A stretch of 9,347 nucleotides of DNA from CAIODY01 sp041192505 (GTDB lineage: Bacteria; Bacteroidota; Bacteroidia; Chitinophagales; CAIODY01): the NCBI GenBank assembly GCA_041192505.1, contig JBEEMV010000084.1:1-9347 (forward strand), in the 5' to 3' direction. Below are positions 6,737 through 9,347 of this stretch, one piece after another. Made by a program: the position numbers and the translations under genes. Each line of letters begins with the position of its first letter. The stretch's first letter is position 1. The notes beneath the pieces were generated by a model. It was not told the DNA's origin. It saw nothing but the letters and a program-made list of their open reading frames with translations, and searched no databases.

Positions 6737-7961
6737 GTTGAACGATTATTTTTCTATAAATTTTTTCATTATTCTTTAAATTAGTCAGTCTTAAAATATA
6801 TATCCCATTTAATAAATTCAAAATATTAATTGCCGTAGTTTTAGTATTCGTATACATACTTCCCAATAATTGTCCATCTATACTAAGTAGTTCAATTGTT
6901 ATGGTTTGTTGTTCATATCCATTCCATTCAATATAAACTATTTCATTTGCTGGGTTTGGATAAATAGATATGTTATTTTGAGCAACCGAGTTTGGTATGC
7001 CTGTTGGCCTTACTTTTATTACTATCGTGTCATAAATCGTATTACCACAATATGTAATAGTTCGTATATACTTTGTAGTGATACTAGGGTGTATTTTAAT
7101 TTGACCGATGCTATCCAGCCATTGATTATTTTTATACCAATTATATTTTATACCACTAATAGATTCATTCCCTATTAAAATTGTATCTCCATTGTTCATA
7201 AAAGTATCTCTTAATGTTAATTCTTTTTGTAAATATATCGGTGTTGCTTCAAGAACAGATACATCGTCAATATAATAATATGCTCCATCATTCCCTGAAG
7301 AATTTATTAGATTGATTTTCATATTACTATTAAGTTCAAAGCAACCAATTGTTATAAATTGCTCTCCTCCAGTTGCAGTAAAAATTCCAGAAATATTAAT
7401 CCAATTAAGAGTATCTGAAATAACTGGATTATTTACTTTGAGTATTTGTGGTTTATAATTTAACAAAGTAGGTTGTCCTATAGAATGATTAAAAATAGAA
7501 TCAGAATTATTTGATAAATATGCTCCAATTGAATTCGTAGCATAAATAGAAGAGTTAAACAAATTAATAAAAAACGAAACAAAATAACAGTTTCCAACAA
7601 TTAATGAATCAGTTAATTTTACTTGAAGGTATTCTTTGTAATCGCTACTACCTGCAACCCTAATTGCAGCATACGCATTCCCTGTTTTGGCATATTGATA
7701 TCCGCCATTAATAGTTCCAGGTATACCAAGCAAAGTTGAATTGCATGAATTATAATAATCTGTGCTATTATCAGTTGGTCCTGTCCAAGGAACAGCAAAA
7801 TAAATTTGCCCCCCTAAACTTGAGTAAGGGCATGTATCGTATATTTCAAAACTTGGATTAGGCACCAAATTTATTTGAGAGTACGACTGAAAATAAACAA
7901 AAAACAAAAGAGCCACCAATATTATCATCTGGCGACTCTTACATAAATAATTAATGTTCAT
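6726..7961 (-). CDS. T9SS-secreted jelly-roll/Ig-like protein with type A sorting domain (paralog 2)
   Basis: 411 residues from the ATG at 7961. A TTG at 7967 is in frame but adds only two residues, and the ATG gives the same 11-nt overlap seen at the next junction. A signal peptide (MIILVALLFFVYFQ core, ending SYSQ) precedes INLVPNPSFE, the same mature N-terminus as the downstream paralog. The jelly-roll domain ends in YYYIDDVSVLE at about residue 240. An Ig-like segment follows (GIKYNWYKNNQWLDSIG, then TTKYIRTITYCGNTIYDTIVIKV). The final 80 or so residues are a type A T9SS sorting domain (ISIYPNPANE, SIDGQLLGS, LLNGIYILRL, ending KIIVQHEN). The two paralogs share domain order and length, but most of the jelly-roll sequence has diverged, so they may bind different ligands. 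Function beyond surface display is unknown. Confidence 0.9.
   Translation of the reverse strand: MNINYLCKSRQMIILVALLFFVYFQSYSQINLVPNPSFEIYDTCPYSSLGGQIYFAVPWTGPTDNSTDYYNSCNSTLLGIPGTINGGYQYAKTGNAYAAIRVAGSSDYKEYLQVKLTDSLIVGNCYFVSFFINLFNSSIYATNSIGAYLSNNSDSIFNHSIGQPTLLNYKPQILKVNNPVISDTLNWINISGIFTATGGEQFITIGCFELNSNMKINLINSSGNDGAYYYIDDVSVLEATPIYLQKELTLRDTFMNNGDTILIGNESISGIKYNWYKNNQWLDSIGQIKIHPSITTKYIRTITYCGNTIYDTIVIKVRPTGIPNSVAQNNISIYPNPANEIVYIEWNGYEQQTITIELLSIDGQLLGSMYTNTKTTAINILNLLNGIYILRLTNLKNNEKIYRKIIVQHEN
6949..7004. repeat. Copy B of a near-identical 56-bp block shared by the two paralogs
   Basis: Partner of 5730-5785, with 55 of 56 bases identical. The single difference changes Lys to Asn just before ISIYPNP. 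It lies 1219 bp from copy A in direct orientation. Confidence 0.9.
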
Positions 7962-9267
7962 GTTCAATTACAATTTTTGTATATCCTTTCTCATTATTTA
8001 TTAAATTAATATACTCAAGTATATACATTCCATTCGTGAAAGAAGAGGTATTAATAATAAAATTACCCTTCCCAATTTCACCATGCAATACTTTTCCTTG
8101 CAAATCCATTAAATAAATTTGATATGTTGTAAATAATTTAAATTTTACTGTTAATTGACTATTCACAGGGTTGGGATAAATAGCCGAAATTGGATTTGAT
8201 AAAACCGAATTATTAGATTTAGTATTTCTTCCTATCCTTTCCTTATTTCCGCTATCGGAAGACTCTTTCCCTTTTGTGTCTTCCATGCCATCGCAATTGC
8301 CTTCCATTATTATATCGTTGGGGTTTACTAAGCGATAAAGCGATAGGGCATTATACACCACATCGCCATCATAAAATGGGCAACTAGTAGCCAAATTAAA
8401 TAAATCAATAGAATCGGTAGGTGTAAGCGTACTATCACGATATTTTAAATACCAATTATAATAATGACCATAATTGGCTTCGATATTATTAGCAGGGCTA
8501 AAGCTTGCTAATAGGGCTTGGGCTGCGGCTATATCATTAATACCAATTGCCGAATCTATTAAAGCCAAAGTTTCGAAACTGCTATTTGCCTTATTTGTTT
8601 GAAACCAATCGTTTATTATATTATCCGTAAGCAACGAATCATCGTTGGTTCGCAATTTTTTATACAAATTATTTTGCAAAATAAAAGTGGCTTGCAATGG
8701 ATTATTGCTTAATGAAGCTGCATTGCCATTTATAATATCGTAAGCCATATCGGGCGTTATAAAATGGGACGATGCTGTTAGTATAAGGTTCGTACAATTT
8801 ATGACTGGTGGTGGAGATGTGACAATGCTTAAAGTTGATGAAGTTTGATATTTTGTCGCAGGAATCCCATTAGTTTCTCCATATGTATCTGGATTAAATA
8901 ATGCACCAGTTCTAACAAACATAGGCTGCCCAACTGAAGTACTCGTTTTAGTGTAAGTCATATTTGGGAGAATACCAGAACCTGTATGCTGCCAAGATGT
9001 TCCAATTGCCCATTGATTATCTGAAGGGCTTGTAGATGTTCCTTGTGTTCCTATTATCCCTGAATTATTTAATACAAATCCATATTTGCTAATATTGGTC
9101 ATTACATTTCTATTTACTACACTACTGCTTAGCCCATTAAACTCAAGCCCTTCATCAGTACTATTACTATTATTACATTCTACTTTTTGGCTATTAGAGC
9201 TACTACAATAAAATCCGTATTCAATAGTGGAATTCCAAGAAAAAAGTGGACAAAATTTTAAGAGCAT
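7951..9267 (-). CDS. IS-truncated T9SS cargo: beta-helix-like remnant, helical region and type A sorting domain
   Basis: 438 residues as an open frame, but residues 1-13 are translated from insertion-sequence DNA and no signal peptide remains. Host-derived sequence starts inside codon 14. Residues about 14-150 have short Gly/Asn/Ser-rich strands (YGFYC, KVECNNSN, GLEFNGL, NISKYGFVLNNSG) typical of the last turns of a right-handed beta-helix, ending in a Thr/Ser-rich stretch. Residues about 160-320 are mainly helical (DMAYDIING, NNLYKKLRTNDDSLL, DIAAAQALLASFS) and include TSCPFYDGDVVYNALSLY, a cysteine-proline motif I associate with uncharacterised Bacteroidota beta-helix surface proteins. A charged linker (KGKESSDSGNKERIGR) leads to the sorting domain (SAIYPNPVNSQ, LMDLQGKVLHG, FTNGMYILEY, ending IVIEHEH). 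The original gene must have extended past 9228. Without a signal peptide the remnant is unlikely to be exported, so it is effectively a pseudogene unless rescued. It overlaps the next gene by 11 nt. Confidence 0.8.
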   Translation of the reverse strand: MLLKFCPLFSWNSTIEYGFYCSSSNSQKVECNNSNSTDEGLEFNGLSSSVVNRNVMTNISKYGFVLNNSGIIGTQGTSTSPSDNQWAIGTSWQHTGSGILPNMTYTKTSTSVGQPMFVRTGALFNPDTYGETNGIPATKYQTSSTLSIVTSPPPVINCTNLILTASSHFITPDMAYDIINGNAASLSNNPLQATFILQNNLYKKLRTNDDSLLTDNIINDWFQTNKANSSFETLALIDSAIGINDIAAAQALLASFSPANNIEANYGHYYNWYLKYRDSTLTPTDSIDLFNLATSCPFYDGDVVYNALSLYRLVNPNDIIMEGNCDGMEDTKGKESSDSGNKERIGRNTKSNNSVLSNPISAIYPNPVNSQLTVKFKLFTTYQIYLMDLQGKVLHGEIGKGNFIINTSSFTNGMYILEYINLINNEKGYTKIVIEHEH

Positions 9268-9347
9268 TAAGCGGCATTTTTTAATTGGTTAATGATTAAT
9301 TGTTGATATTCTAAAATTGTTAAGTTATTCAAATGTTTATGCCGTCT
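9228..9347 (-). mobile_element. Right end of an insertion sequence, probably IS3 family (continues outside window)
   Basis: Read from the flank inward on the plus strand, the element begins TGGAATTCC at 9228 and continues to AAAAAAGTGGACA, ending at 9252. A TG-initiated end with an inner AAAAAGTGGACA-like block is the usual layout of IS3-family terminal repeats. Just inside lies the stop codon of a transposase-like frame. The other end and the target duplication are outside the window, so the exact boundary is inferred from the TG/CA rule. Confidence 0.65.
9267..9347 (-). CDS. IS3-type transposase OrfB, C-terminal 26 residues
   Basis: From the right edge the minus strand reads RRHKHLNNLTILEYQQL and ends LKNAA followed by TAA at 9269-9267. 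The pattern R-x-H-x-x-L-x-x-L-T-x-x-E-Y/F matches the extreme C-terminus of the DDE integrase-core transposase (OrfB) of IS3-family elements, usually seen as RPHxSLGYLTPxEF. Only the tail is in the window, so no catalytic residues are visible. The stop lies 15 nt inside the conserved terminal-repeat block, as expected. Its TAA overlaps the ATG of the hybrid downstream frame (TAATG). Confidence 0.65.
   Translation of the reverse strand, partial: RRHKHLNNLTILEYQQLIINQLKNAA

Noticed and set aside
7962..7967. TTG at 7967 as start of T9SS paralog 2
   Set aside because: An ATG two codons later gives a normal signal peptide and reproduces the 11-nt overlap seen at the other junction.
1..9347. CRISPR array, tRNA or rRNA genes
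   Set aside because: No regularly spaced direct repeats and no cloverleaf-like or rRNA-like stretches were seen on either strand.

Overview
The window looks like chromosomal DNA of a gliding or gut/aquatic-type Bacteroidota (Flavobacteriia/Sphingobacteriia/Chitinophagia-like). It is strongly AT-rich and has no Shine-Dalgarno sequences ahead of its genes. One promoter fits the Bacteroidota consensus TTG-N19-TAnnTTTG. Signal peptides end in the phylum's habitual A/G/S-Q cleavage motif, and three proteins end in the 'IYPNP' type A C-terminal sorting domain of the type IX secretion system (T9SS). Every recognisable gene except the transposase encodes an exported or surface protein, or the remnant of one.

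Layout, left to right. (1) 1-1736, minus: the N-terminal 578 residues of a large multi-domain secreted adhesin-like protein that runs off the left edge. (2) 1737-1852: a divergent intergenic region with a promoter for the plus-strand gene and an 18-bp perfect palindrome in the promoter spacer. (3) 1853-2443, plus: a small outer-membrane beta-barrel protein, the only plus-strand gene. (4) 2445-5280 (possibly to 5307), minus: two tandem full-length paralogous periplasmic or secreted von Willebrand factor A (VWA) proteins. The downstream one carries a palindromic repeat inside its signal-peptide coding region; the upstream one has no ATG start. (5) 5281-5518: a leader region plus a strong Rho-independent terminator. 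(6) 5519-9267, minus: three T9SS-cargo reading frames joined by short overlaps, forming one transcription unit that ends at that terminator. Two are jelly-roll/Ig-like paralogs. The third and most upstream is the C-terminal remainder of a beta-helix-like protein. (7) 9228-9347: the end of an insertion sequence, probably IS3 family, with the last 26 transposase codons. It interrupts the third T9SS gene and supplies its first 13 codons, including the apparent ATG.

Taken together this is an accessory cell-surface locus: T9SS cargo with carbohydrate- or protein-binding folds, a pair of disulfide-rich VWA proteins and a small porin-like barrel. Tandem duplication, local sequence homogenisation, homopolymer tracts and mobile-element insertion suggest it is evolving quickly. 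No catalytic domain is recognisable outside the transposase fragment, and the biological role of the locus cannot be read from the sequence alone.
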